Shown here: piece after piece, positions 1-8,464 of the stretch
How the letters are laid out: each line of letters opens with the position of its first letter
Numbering within the stretch: position 1 is the first letter of the stretch
NCBI RefSeq assembly: GCF_001020985.1
Contig: NZ_CP011542.1
Coordinates: 2,170,001 to 2,234,000 of the forward strand
Length of the DNA: 64,000 bases
Reading direction: 5' to 3'
Origin: Corynebacterium mustelae
Lineage (GTDB): Bacteria > Actinomycetota > Actinomycetes > Mycobacteriales > Mycobacteriaceae
Position numbers and translations under genes: made by a program
Notes under the pieces: model-generated
Seen by the model: the letters and a program-made list of their open reading frames with translations, nothing else
The model's database searches: none
What the model was told of the DNA's origin: nothing

Positions 1-30
1 GGTTCCCGAGTATAGGTCGAGCACCCCTGC

Positions 31-92
31 GACTCGACTTTTTCATGCCTACAACCAGAACCCTGGGAAGGATCAGAGCAATAAGTCGAGTT
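31..92. repeat. 60-62 bp palindromic intergenic element, copy 1
   Basis: The ends are inverted copies of each other: ACTCGACTT at 32-40 and AAGTCGAGT at 83-91. The interior is unique. The same end pair and spacing occur at 13478-13539, 13559-13620 and 63008-63067, with a degenerate copy at 2496-2556. The loop is too long for an ordinary terminator hairpin, so a small mobile or regulatory repeat is more likely. A half-end (AGGTCGAG) also lies at 15-22. Confidence 0.6.
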
Positions 93-126
93 CCCTCGTA
101 AAAACGAAAATCTAGAGCACGCGCAT

Positions 127-2280
127 TCAAGCCGAAATGCCGATAAGGCGCTGCGCCCACGCCACCGCCATCGGGTCTTGCGGCCCGGTGAACACAGGTT
201 CCACCACTTGCGCGTAATCAATCTCGGGGTTTCCGAATTCCACGTCCACATCGTGTACTGAAACCCAGCGTCGTAGCAGTTCGTGCACGGATATGTGGGT
301 TTTTATGCGTTGCAGTTCGGCCCGCACGAGTTCCACTAGTTCGCTTCGCCCCGCGCTGAATTCGCCTTTGCGTGTGCCGAGGCTGGAATCCAGCCACACC
401 AACTGTTTTGCTGCGACATCGATGATGAATGGCACGGCTGAGGTTGATTCCACTGTGATCGACGCGCTTGAGGTTACTTCGCTGGGGTCGAAGTGATGTC
501 CTTGCAGCTGGTGGGTGTGCATCAGCCCGGTGAGGGTGGGAATCTGGCCCAGTTTCACCCCGTTAAAGCTGATGATGCTGGGAATAATGTAGCGCACCCT
601 AGGCGGAAGTTTCCGAGACAGCTTAATGTCGATCATTTCGCACGCCCCCTTCGGCGCCGGCGCGTACACAACGTCGCCGGAGTGGGTGACGGTGGTTTCC
701 AGCGAGTGTCCGATGAGGTTGGTGTAGTCGACGTATCCGAGTGAATGCGTCAGCGTTTCATCGGCGAAAACTACGCCAAGGTCCACATCGTCACCGACCC
801 AGTGCACGAACAATCGGATCGATTCTTCGCTGCGCAGGTCGAGTTTCAGCGGCTGCCCGGGATAGTAGGGCACTGAGCTTGTCGACGCCCACCGCGACCC
901 CAGCGGAACCGGAAAGGCTCCCCCGTCCGGAAGTCTCGTCGGGGGCGGAGGTTTCAACGCTAGCTGCGCATCAAGCGCCTGTTCTAGCAGGTGAAGGACT
1001 TGGGCCACAAGTGTTTTATCCACGGGGTGTGGAGGTTTGTGGGAGATAAACACCCTGCTGGCCAGCCTTATCACTTTGGGCACCTGCTCGCGACTGCGTA
1101 ACCCATTGATTACGGAAATAAGCGTCGTCAGTGAAACGTGTGGAGCTACACGGCGCACAGCCGTGAAAAGAAGCGGCGTGGTTTCTGTGGTGACAAGGCG
1201 CACAAGGTGGTCAAGGCGGCGAAGGAAAACACCCGGGGTGGGTCCTAGCAGTTCAATGGCAGCTTTTACGTCGTGCTGCGCGAACGCCTGCTCAACCCGC
1301 GCATTGGTGCTTGTGTGTTTCACATTGCCAAAGATCACATCCAAAATGGGGCGGGCGGCACCAGATTCAGGCAGGTCAAAGGGGTGAATTTTCTTCAGCA
1401 CTCGGCGCCACACATACTGATCTTTAAGCACCCGATCACGCGTCTCCTGGCTATCCGCTGCTGCCATTGCGCACAGGATTTCGCGGCGAATCTCCCGGGG
1501 AATGCTGCGCATATTCACCGGGTATTCCCTACTGCACCGCAAATCCCGCGCCCGATCCGGTTGCGCGCAATAAAATGCGAGGATGCAGCGGAGGATATCC
1601 GTGATGGTGTGGGTGCGGGCGAGGAGGCGTCGAAAAGCATGGGGCGAAACCACCGCCAACGTTGCAGCCGCATGCCCAAAATTTTCCCCATGCCGAAAAT
1701 GCGTATTTTCGACAATATCCCCCAAATCCCACGCGGGGCTTGCCGCAACGAACAGCGCAAGATCCTCCGCAGCCTCACGCTGCCGCGCACTCAACGCCAC
1801 AGGAGAAGACCACAAATCCTGCACAAGCGCAGGAGTGAACGTCGTGATGTGAAGCCTCTGGTGCACACGCCACCTATACCTACTAGGAATAACGGGGCTG
1901 AGCTGCGGATTCTTCGGGCGCCATCGCCCACCACTGCGATAATGCCGCAGCATGGTCACCTGGCGATCCAACTCGGAAGACGAACACTGCGGAAAATCAG
2001 GGAACAACGGCTCCCACACCTTATCCACCCCACTCACAGTGTGGGCATAACCGATAAGCTGGGCAAGCGCATGCGGCGTGAAGCACCGCAACCGCTCCGA
2101 ATCAACCTCAAACCCCAAAAACCACAACTCCCACGACGCCATCTCACACACATGCTCCTCGCTGCTCACAGCATGAGGATTCTCGGTGAGCACAATTCCG
2201 CTACACATCAAGGCAGGCGAGCTGAACATGGGAAACTTTCTATGGGAGGGGAGAAAAACCCTCGGCGAGGAAAGCGGCAT
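127..2280 (-). CDS. TerD-containing protein, MXAN_6230/SCO0854-like
   Basis: This is a 717-residue protein. Its first half is helical. The segment around residues 325-345 (LGPTPGVFLRRLDHLVRL) and the following helical block match my memory of the MXAN_6230/SCO0854 family. Residues about 480-640 form a TerD-like beta-sandwich: IRLFVHWVGDDVDLGVVF, DYTNL, HSGDVVYAP and a following conserved acidic strand. Family members usually carry an N-terminal RING zinc finger. Here the expected place, after VWEPLFPDFP, has no cysteine/histidine cluster, so the RING appears to be missing. TerD domains bind calcium and occur in tellurite/stress-response loci; the role of this variant is unknown. The ATG at 2280 is chosen because MPLSSPRVFLPS resembles the family N-terminus, although the ribosome-binding site is weak. 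It is the leftmost gene and is transcribed away from the DUF6493 array. Confidence 0.72.
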   Translation of the reverse strand: MPLSSPRVFLPSHRKFPMFSSPALMCSGIVLTENPHAVSSEEHVCEMASWELWFLGFEVDSERLRCFTPHALAQLIGYAHTVSGVDKVWEPLFPDFPQCSSSELDRQVTMLRHYRSGGRWRPKNPQLSPVIPSRYRWRVHQRLHITTFTPALVQDLWSSPVALSARQREAAEDLALFVAASPAWDLGDIVENTHFRHGENFGHAAATLAVVSPHAFRRLLARTHTITDILRCILAFYCAQPDRARDLRCSREYPVNMRSIPREIRREILCAMAAADSQETRDRVLKDQYVWRRVLKKIHPFDLPESGAARPILDVIFGNVKHTSTNARVEQAFAQHDVKAAIELLGPTPGVFLRRLDHLVRLVTTETTPLLFTAVRRVAPHVSLTTLISVINGLRSREQVPKVIRLASRVFISHKPPHPVDKTLVAQVLHLLEQALDAQLALKPPPPTRLPDGGAFPVPLGSRWASTSSVPYYPGQPLKLDLRSEESIRLFVHWVGDDVDLGVVFADETLTHSLGYVDYTNLIGHSLETTVTHSGDVVYAPAPKGACEMIDIKLSRKLPPRVRYIIPSIISFNGVKLGQIPTLTGLMHTHQLQGHHFDPSEVTSSASITVESTSAVPFIIDVAAKQLVWLDSSLGTRKGEFSAGRSELVELVRAELQRIKTHISVHELLRRWVSVHDVDVEFGNPEIDYAQVVEPVFTGPQDPMAVAWAQRLIGISA

Positions 2281-2495
2281 CCGTGCAGGTTATGCATAAC
2301 GGCATGAAGTAACGAACACCATGGGTGTGCCTCGCCAAGGTTTCCAAAGTAGTGGGGTGCAAGAAGTAGTGTCAAGTGCTTTTGAAAAATTTTTCTCCCC
2401 ATGCCTAATCAATCAGACCCCCATGCTGGGGTCAGATGCTCCAAGAGGCCATTTCAGCCCAGTGATTCCGACGTTGGCATAAACCACGGGGAGAC

Positions 2496-2556
2496 AACTC
2501 GACTAATTCGTGTGAATGCGCCGGTTCCCGAAGGTGTATTCGTGGAAAGGTCGAGA
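2496..2556. repeat. Degenerate palindromic element
   Basis: AACTCGAC at 2496-2503 faces GAAAGGTCGAG at 2545-2555, matching the end pair of the 60-62 bp element family with an eroded left arm. It lies in the 324-base gap 2281-2604. The gap also holds a short GC-rich hairpin at 2416-2433 (GACCCC/GGGGTC) without a T-run, and nothing else I can assign. Confidence 0.4.
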
Positions 2557-2604
2557 CAGGGTTTTGGCGCTGATCATGTCAGGAAACCTCATCTCCCGCA
2601 ATGA

Positions 2605-2820
2605 ATTCTTATAGCCACCGCACCACGAATGTTCGCAGGCACAACAGAAATCGCCAGCCTCATGGCGGATCTTGCCCCCTCAATCCGCCAGGCCCTCAAC
2701 AATGATGATGCACACAGGGACGACATCCGCACCACTGGGCTGCAGTTACTTGCACAACGAAAAAGCACATCCCACGCTGTTCGCCTAGCCCAGGAAACCA
2801 TGGCACAGTTGCATGGATAA
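2605..2820 (+). pseudogene. DUF6493 C-terminal remnant
   Basis: The frame is open from 2605, right after a TGA at 2602, and has no start codon at the beginning of the homology. It reads ILIATAPRMF, TEIASLMADLAPSIRQ and TTGLQLLAQRKSTSHAV. This matches the last 70 residues of the full-length DUF6493 protein that follows (LLIASQREK, SEVAETMKALLPHV, PGLRTFAARKGSGKAV). It is most likely the tail of a lost upstream gene. The next gene (2863) is in the same frame beyond two stops (2818 and 2848), so the two may be parts of one decayed gene with module order C-M. An internal ATG at 2629 could give a 63-residue peptide, but nothing supports its use. Confidence 0.65.
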
Positions 2821-2862
2821 GGTTTTATCCGCGAACTCTTCCCCTTCTAGGAGCACAGGTAC

Positions 2863-3468
2863 ATGCGCTACCTCCTCAACAATTTCGATAACGGCATTGC
2901 CGTTGATGGATTCCAGTCCGAAGACGTGATTTTTGCCCTTGAGCTGCCCCGTACCCCTCAGCAAGAATGGGCATGCCCTGCCCAAGTTGTTGCGTGGGCG
3001 AAGGCATCAGGGCTTCCCCACGACCAGCGCGATTACGTGGTGATTACGGCGTTGCTGGTTTTTGCGGGCGTCGAAAAGCACAGTAAGGAGGCAACCGCAC
3101 CGCTTTTCGACGTCTTAACGTCCTCCCCACTTTCGTCGCGGCAGGTTCAACAGATCACCGAGGAGTTGATCGATGGAGAACGGTGGGACCCCCACGGTCT
3201 CCTACGCGTGCTCAACAAGCAGAAACACGACTGTGTGGTTTTCCGCCCCGTCATAGCAGCGCTTGTCCATCACATCACCCTCGATCACCTGGGGCCTCGG
3301 CCACCCGCATGGACATCAAACCTGTTCACCGTGGTAGGTATCTTGATCCAGGCAGACTCCATGTCAGAACACAATGCTACGATCCTGCGTGATCTGGAAA
3401 CCATCGCGAGGTGGTCAAGGAATGATGACATTCGCCAGCACGCATCTCACCTTTACCCACAACACTAA
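2863..3468 (+). CDS. Stand-alone DUF6493 C-terminal module (M)
   Basis: This is a 201-residue helical protein. Its second half (WDPHGLLRVLNKQKH, FRPVIAALVHHITLDHLG, then a basic helix ending RNDDIRQHASHL) lines up with the extra C-terminal module fused to the DUF6493 proteins at 16694-19291 and 42821-45490. The first 60 residues have no partner that I recognise. A GGAG about ten bases before the ATG supports the start. It ends 15 bases before the next DUF6493 gene, so the two are probably co-transcribed. It may be a freed module working in trans or the remainder of a gene whose earlier part is the remnant at 2605. No function is known. Confidence 0.55.
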   Translation: MRYLLNNFDNGIAVDGFQSEDVIFALELPRTPQQEWACPAQVVAWAKASGLPHDQRDYVVITALLVFAGVEKHSKEATAPLFDVLTSSPLSSRQVQQITEELIDGERWDPHGLLRVLNKQKHDCVVFRPVIAALVHHITLDHLGPRPPAWTSNLFTVVGILIQADSMSEHNATILRDLETIARWSRNDDIRQHASHLYPQH

Positions 3469-3483
3469 AAAGGATTGCACTTC

Positions 3484-5955
3484 ATGCCCGTCAACCCCCG
3501 GCTTTCCGAAGCGATAGAAGTTTTCACCCTGCTTGGATGGACTACAGCCAGCCTTGATGATGTTCTCGACCTTCCGCTTGGCACACCTAGCCAGCGGGCG
3601 ACCGCACTGGCGGGGTTGAAGTCGGGGCCGTGGCATGAGTGGGACGAAGAACAGCATGAAGCGCGAGATTATGTCTCAGTGGATGAGACTCTCCTCGCCC
3701 TGTTTGCCATCAGGGTAGGTGTAACTGCACCTCGTGCCGTCACCATTCTTAACCAGTGTCGGGGAGTAATCCCCGCATTTCAGCTGGCTCCAGTTATTGC
3801 ATCACGTGGCGAAAAATATGCCGCTGCTTTTATCAAAGTATTGTGTCGCGGGATGAGGATGCCCCATGCGCGAGAAATATGGTTTAGTAATGATTTCGCC
3901 ATTACGACGGTACTTCTAGTCACAAGTAACCATGACGTCGTGCCAGAAATCCCGCCGTACCCTACATATTTGCAAGACTGGGCTACCTTGGTCACGTGCT
4001 ATCTTCCACAGAAAGACCTCCTGAAGTCTGACTTTTATGACCCACAGCGTATTCTTGATACTGATCTCCCAAATACCACCCTCGAACACCTCACGTCCAC
4101 GTTTGTTGCACATGTCCACGCAGGTATTGCCAATAATGTTCCGCTCTTTGGCAGCTTCGGAACGGTGCTTATCGCTGGGGTGAACGAACTGAAGCTGCTT
4201 GACCGTGGCGAGGTTTTAGGGTGGCTTATACAAGGTCTGGATTTAGCGCAACGCCCCAGCGAGCGGCGCCGAATGGTAGAACTGCTGACAAAAGAAATGA
4301 AGATCACCTCCGAGGAGATCGCAGCGCACCTCGGCCTTTTCGCTACAGCAATCGCCGCTGGTGATACCACTTATTTCAATGCATTCGGTACGGAAGTTCT
4401 TGCCCTCGTAAGCGAGGAAAAACTGTGCGAGGTAGCACTCGGGGCGCTGTACCTTAGTACCGTAAAAGCGCACAAAGAAGCCCTGAAAGCTCTCCTTGAC
4501 CGCGAAAACCCCACCCGCGAAACGCGGCAGACCCTTACACCTCGCGTAACCGAGTTAGCGCACTCGCGGGACAAGACTGTCCAGTCACGCGCCACCACAT
4601 TACTATCCCGGTGGGGCGCCATTGTGGCGGAAGAACCAATGGAGTTTTTGGAGTGGAATCAGGCTCCCCCACTGTGGGATTGTCCTCGGTTCGAGGTGGG
4701 TGAAGTAAGCGAGGAAAATTTGATCCACGCCCATGCGGAGACGTGGGCGAAGAATTTTGATGTCATATTAGAGCGCTACCACGCCTTAGAAATCGCCGTG
4801 GAGTATCAGAACCGAGACTTACTCCCCGATACCCGTCGTCGGCTGTATGAGGTTACGTGGCACCGCCCCGATGTCGTATCGGAACTGAAAGACAGAGAGC
4901 TCAAGAAGAGCATTTATAATGCCCGCCAGACTGTGGTCTATTCCGCTAAGGGCATCATTCCGGTGCTGTTGTCCCAGCCCAGCTACGTGGATTTATCCAT
5001 CGACTTCGCAGACCTCGCTAGCCGTTTAGCTTTGTACCAAGACGCAGGCCTTGTAGTGCTTGAGCCGGACCTGCAGTTAGCACTGTTTCGTCTGAATCTT
5101 GACACTGTCGATGTGGATCAGGCCCGCACCTTCGATCTTCCGGTCCACGTTTTAGGTGGCGGGATCATGGATCGGACCGCTGGTGAGATCATTGCCGACT
5201 ACTCAGCTGACCCGCTTATCGAGCCTCCCCTTGTGGTAGGTGCACCATGGGGTCGGGATTTTCTCGAAGACTGCCTCATACCCGATAGCCCCCGCTACCC
5301 AGAATCGTTGCGTGGCTTCCCCAACCGTCTGGATCATCTGTTTAGCTATGTGGGGACACTGGGGTTGGGCATTTGCCCGACATGGAAAAACGCCCCTGTC
5401 ACCGCGCTTGTGCGTTCCCGCGTGGGAAATAGTCAAAATTCGGCGGACGCGATCGGCCAACAAATGGAACAGTTGGTTCGTTCCCGGACCCCACTCCCAG
5501 CTGGGGCCGCCATGAATCTGCTATCACTGCAGCAGCCAGGGCCATTGTCGGTTGGTCCACGCACCGCGCAGGCACTGGTTGATGCGTGGGAGCGGGGGCT
5601 TCTCCTACCCGGTGTGGCGGACCCGAACTTCCTTGAGTGGCGGAAAGAAGTCACCCGGTTTAATGGTCTGGCGCCCGTGTTGGAGGAAATTGCGCATGAC
5701 GGATTATTGTCGGTGGTGTGGCCGGTACTCGACGGCCTGCTTCTCATCGCGTCCCAGCGGGAGAAGACCACGCCAGGTGCGTCGGAAGTGGCGGAAACCA
5801 TGAAAGCGTTGCTCCCGCACGTCATCGCTGCGGTTGAACGTGGCGACGCCCCAAAGAACCAACTCGACCTTCCCGGTTTGCGCACGTTCGCCGCGAGAAA
5901 GGGCAGCGGCAAGGCGGTGAAGGCTGCTCAAGCTGCCGTCGCGTTATTACACTAA
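3484..5955 (+). CDS. DUF6493-type large helical protein (N-H-P-C)
   Basis: This is an 823-residue protein and a complete example of the array's main family. Module N (residues 1-200) starts VNPRLSEAIEVFTLLGW and has LFAIRVGVTAPRA. Module H has QRPSERRRMVELL. Module P has PPLWDCPRFEVG and then LSQPSYVDLSIDFADLASRL. Module C has GLLSVVWPVLDGLLL and ends GLRTFAARKGSGKAV. The P and C motifs resemble actinobacterial DUF6493/DUF7824-type proteins as I remember them; the fold looks like an alpha-solenoid, suggesting a scaffold rather than an enzyme, and I see no catalytic motif. The ATG at 3484 follows AAAGGATTGCAC and gives the same N-terminus as the paralogues. It lies in a plus-strand run with 2863 and 6004. 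The stop is followed at once by the iterated motif GCTTTTCGACG. Confidence 0.75.
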   Translation: MPVNPRLSEAIEVFTLLGWTTASLDDVLDLPLGTPSQRATALAGLKSGPWHEWDEEQHEARDYVSVDETLLALFAIRVGVTAPRAVTILNQCRGVIPAFQLAPVIASRGEKYAAAFIKVLCRGMRMPHAREIWFSNDFAITTVLLVTSNHDVVPEIPPYPTYLQDWATLVTCYLPQKDLLKSDFYDPQRILDTDLPNTTLEHLTSTFVAHVHAGIANNVPLFGSFGTVLIAGVNELKLLDRGEVLGWLIQGLDLAQRPSERRRMVELLTKEMKITSEEIAAHLGLFATAIAAGDTTYFNAFGTEVLALVSEEKLCEVALGALYLSTVKAHKEALKALLDRENPTRETRQTLTPRVTELAHSRDKTVQSRATTLLSRWGAIVAEEPMEFLEWNQAPPLWDCPRFEVGEVSEENLIHAHAETWAKNFDVILERYHALEIAVEYQNRDLLPDTRRRLYEVTWHRPDVVSELKDRELKKSIYNARQTVVYSAKGIIPVLLSQPSYVDLSIDFADLASRLALYQDAGLVVLEPDLQLALFRLNLDTVDVDQARTFDLPVHVLGGGIMDRTAGEIIADYSADPLIEPPLVVGAPWGRDFLEDCLIPDSPRYPESLRGFPNRLDHLFSYVGTLGLGICPTWKNAPVTALVRSRVGNSQNSADAIGQQMEQLVRSRTPLPAGAAMNLLSLQQPGPLSVGPRTAQALVDAWERGLLLPGVADPNFLEWRKEVTRFNGLAPVLEEIAHDGLLSVVWPVLDGLLLIASQREKTTPGASEVAETMKALLPHVIAAVERGDAPKNQLDLPGLRTFAARKGSGKAVKAAQAAVALLH

Positions 5956-5956
5956 T

Positions 5957-5967
5957 GCTTTTCGACG
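5957..5967 (+). repeat. Iterated 11-mer GCTTTTCGACG (representative copy)
   Basis: This copy starts two bases after the stop codon of the preceding gene. Exact plus-strand copies start at 3102, 5957, 7564, 9583, 19357, 30970, 32321, 37747, 39493, 55864 and 59794. Reverse-complement copies start at 1628, 3069, 10031, 21795, 35611, 36058 and 51756. Chance would give well under one in 64 kb. The role is unknown. Confidence 0.7.
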
Positions 5968-6003
5968 CCCCCATTGCCCACCGGTATGAGTTAAGGTTCT
6001 ATC

Positions 6004-7563
6004 ATGTGCCCTGACCTGCATTACGAGCTCACTGACCAAACCATGATCACCGAGTCCGGCGAAGTTCTATACCGTGTCCGTGCCTGCGCAGACATCCCCT
6101 CATTGTTTGTGAAGGCAGGCGACGTAGGCGGTTGGGTAAGCTCTGCCCTTTTGCCCGATGGTTCCCCACGGATTGCACCCGGCGCGTGGGTGTTTGATGA
6201 GGCGAAGGTGTGTGGCAATGCCCAAGTGGGCGGGAATGCGCGAATCTCAGGTGTCGCAGTCTTGGACAAAAACGCCCACATCACGGATTTCGCCCATGTC
6301 ACAGGTAACGCCCGCATCACAGATAATGCTGTGGTGTCGGATCACGCGAGGGTTCGCGACCATGCGAAAATTTCCGGAAACGCCCACGTCGTAGGCAAGG
6401 CGAAGGTGCTGGAGAATGCATGTGTGGAGGATGAGGCAACAGTGCGGGATTGCGCTACGGTGTCGGGTTCGTCGTGGGTGTCTGAGCGCGCGATGGTGGC
6501 GGGTAGTGTTTATGTGATGAACGATAGCCAGGTCTGTGACGATTCTTTCGTGGGTGGTAGCGGTTTGGTTTCCAACTGTTTTGTTCAGGAGAACGCGCAG
6601 ATTGCAGGTTCGGTGAACATTTCGGATTCACTATTATCGGGAAACACACGGGTCACAGACGGCATTATTCGTGGCTTGGTGGCTCATGGCGACGCTGTGG
6701 TTGCTGCGTCATTACCCAAGGATGTTTTTCTTAGCGGGTCTGCGCACGTTCGCACACCTGATCAGTGTGTGCGTTTCCAACCGGTGTGCCCTGAAGACAC
6801 TGTGGTGACGGTGTACCGCAATAATGATGATTCGATTGGTGTGTGTTTGTCTTATTTCACTAATCTCGCTGGTGATCCAAGCACCGATGTGCAGGAGTTT
6901 CGTGAGCTTCTTGCCACTGAGCACTTGGCGGAGGTGTTTGATGCACAGGTTGCGGTAGCGTCGAAGCGTGTTCGCGCATCTTGCGTGCACACTCAGATTG
7001 AGTTTTCTCACCACTCGCGCACGTTAGATAATGGCACTACCCTCCACCAGATTCGTGCGGGGGCTCGCCCGCCTGGGCCTGCGCTGCGTCCTGGTGACCT
7101 TGGTGGTTGGGTTGAGAGTCTTACGCTGGCTGATGGGAGTCCGCGGATTCGCCCCGACGGGTGGGTGGAACCCGACGTGATTGTGCTGGGCAACGCTTAC
7201 GTGTGCGATTCGGCGATTGAGGGGCAGGCTGTGCTTGCTGATGATGTGCAGGTTGTGGCGGGCAGTCTTGTTGAGGGGTCGGTACGGCTTGCCGACACCA
7301 CTTTCGTTGAGTCCAGCCACATCACGGGTTCGGGACGTATTTCAGGCGATTCTGTAATCCGCGATGTTGAGGTCACCATCCCCACCGATGTGGCGGATGT
7401 GTGGGTTGAGGATGATCGGCATTTCACCCACTGCGAGGGTTTTCTCGTGATCCGCCAAACCCGCAACCGCGCCCTCGTCCTGCGCTGCGACAACTGGACG
7501 CCTACTCCCGAGCCCTATCCCACACAAATCACCGACATCATCCGAAGTTGGTTACGCGATTAA
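6004..7563 (+). CDS. YdcK-like hexapeptide-repeat protein, two modules
   Basis: This is a 519-residue protein. Each half starts with a short globular header and continues into left-handed beta-helix repeats. Module 1 (residues 3-280) has LHYELTDQTMITESG, VKAGDVGGWVSS and then about fifteen imperfect hexapeptides of the type GNAQVGGNARISG. Module 2 (from about residue 335) has IEFSHHSRTLDNG, LRPGDLGGWVES and a shorter helix. The header plus GNAxV repeat layout is that of E. coli YdcK and of many phage and gut-bacterial proteins. YdcK is often annotated as an acetyltransferase from its fold, but no catalytic histidine or acyl-CoA loop is evident here, so binding or scaffolding is equally possible. 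The ATG at 6004 has a weak upstream AAGG. The gene follows the DUF6493 gene by 48 bases, and an 11-mer motif overlaps the last base of its stop region at 7564. Confidence 0.8.
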   Translation: MCPDLHYELTDQTMITESGEVLYRVRACADIPSLFVKAGDVGGWVSSALLPDGSPRIAPGAWVFDEAKVCGNAQVGGNARISGVAVLDKNAHITDFAHVTGNARITDNAVVSDHARVRDHAKISGNAHVVGKAKVLENACVEDEATVRDCATVSGSSWVSERAMVAGSVYVMNDSQVCDDSFVGGSGLVSNCFVQENAQIAGSVNISDSLLSGNTRVTDGIIRGLVAHGDAVVAASLPKDVFLSGSAHVRTPDQCVRFQPVCPEDTVVTVYRNNDDSIGVCLSYFTNLAGDPSTDVQEFRELLATEHLAEVFDAQVAVASKRVRASCVHTQIEFSHHSRTLDNGTTLHQIRAGARPPGPALRPGDLGGWVESLTLADGSPRIRPDGWVEPDVIVLGNAYVCDSAIEGQAVLADDVQVVAGSLVEGSVRLADTTFVESSHITGSGRISGDSVIRDVEVTIPTDVADVWVEDDRHFTHCEGFLVIRQTRNRALVLRCDNWTPTPEPYPTQITDIIRSWLRD

Positions 7564-7607
7564 GCTTTTCGACGCCCCCACCTACCCGGTGGTCTAGGCT
7601 TATGTGC

Positions 7608-7856
7608 ATGGCAAAACTTCGTGCCCGATCCTGTTTAACCTGCAAGCCACGGGACTTACTACCTGACCCAGATCCCGGCAATACGCAGGATCATTTCGAT
7701 TGGCGGAACAAATTCAATGACGCTGCCACCACGTTTTTCCGCAGCTCGTCGACAAGCAACTACAACTTGGAAGAATACTGCCGCGGGATGGAGGGCATCA
7801 CAAAGCGCGGTGATACGGATTTGCTCCTTCATACGGAACCCGTACGCTACCTTTAG
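7608..7856 (+). CDS. Small hypothetical protein
   Basis: This is an 82-residue reading frame starting MAKLRARSCLTCKPRDLLPD. It contains one CxxC pair near the N-terminus and no other recognisable motif. It ends eleven bases before the start of a membrane-protein gene on the same strand, so it may be the first gene of that small operon. A longer in-frame start at 7548 overlaps the end of the preceding gene and is less likely. Nothing confirms that it is expressed; it could equally be the remnant of a larger gene. Confidence 0.35.
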   Translation: MAKLRARSCLTCKPRDLLPDPDPGNTQDHFDWRNKFNDAATTFFRSSSTSNYNLEEYCRGMEGITKRGDTDLLLHTEPVRYL

Positions 7857-7867
7857 CAGGAGGAAAA

Positions 7868-8464
7868 GTGATCGCACTAGTTTTGGTCATCATCATTGTT
7901 GGTGTCACGTTGAAAATCGTGCTGCCCACACGAGCGTTTCACGCAGTAACAGCGGGAACCGTCCTGGTAGCCGTGCCCCTTGCAGTGTGGAACATTCGGG
8001 ACCTCACCGAACTCTTTGTGCTGGTCAAACACCAGCGGGCATACGAGCAACCATTGGCTACCGACTATGACCTGCTCACCGCACCACCACTCGAATTCGC
8101 GCCGGATTACAACATCAGATACTGCACCGTTTTCAGATTCACATCACGGACAGGCGAAACTCTTCACCGATCAGTTTTTGAGAAAGCCTTCACCGATGCC
8201 ACCATCACCATCACAGACACACGCACCCAAACCGTGATAACGACGGAGAAATACCTGGATAGAAAATATTTCGATTCAGTTTGGGCCGACCCATACGACA
8301 CAAATGTCACAGTTCCTTCTAGGCCCACACAACTACCCTGGACGCTTCGCACACGTACCTACACCATCGCGATCACCATTCCCCACAGCCCAGAACTAGA
8401 AGCAATCATCGCCCACTACTCCCTCGACGTCGTCGCACAACAAGGACTCCATGCCGATCTTTGA
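7868..8464 (+). CDS. Membrane-anchored hypothetical protein
   Basis: This is a 198-residue protein. Residues 1-50 hold two hydrophobic segments (IALVLVIIIVGVTLKIVL and FHAVTAGTVLVAVPLAVW) that predict two membrane passes. The remaining 150 residues are polar and beta-rich, with many threonines, and look like a soluble domain. A strong ribosome-binding site, AGGAGGAAAA, precedes the GTG start. The last 14 bases overlap the next gene, so translation of the pair is probably coupled. I do not recognise the family; a membrane-tethered partner for the TPR-like protein that follows is a reasonable guess from the overlap alone. Confidence 0.6.
   Translation: MIALVLVIIIVGVTLKIVLPTRAFHAVTAGTVLVAVPLAVWNIRDLTELFVLVKHQRAYEQPLATDYDLLTAPPLEFAPDYNIRYCTVFRFTSRTGETLHRSVFEKAFTDATITITDTRTQTVITTEKYLDRKYFDSVWADPYDTNVTVPSRPTQLPWTLRTRTYTIAITIPHSPELEAIIAHYSLDVVAQQGLHADL

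Noticed and set aside
1273..2307. A 344-codon open frame on the plus strand over the TerD-like gene
   Set aside because: Arg/Pro/His-rich composition typical of an antisense shadow; the minus-strand frame has recognisable domains.
2416..2433. Hairpin GACCCC/GGGGTC as a terminator
   Set aside because: The stem is only six pairs and neither strand has a following T-run; at most it is a weak structure.
6180..6680. Tandem DNA repeats or a CRISPR-like array in the YdcK-like genes
   Set aside because: The periodicity is at the protein level (hexapeptides, 18 bases), the DNA units are not identical and there are no spacers.
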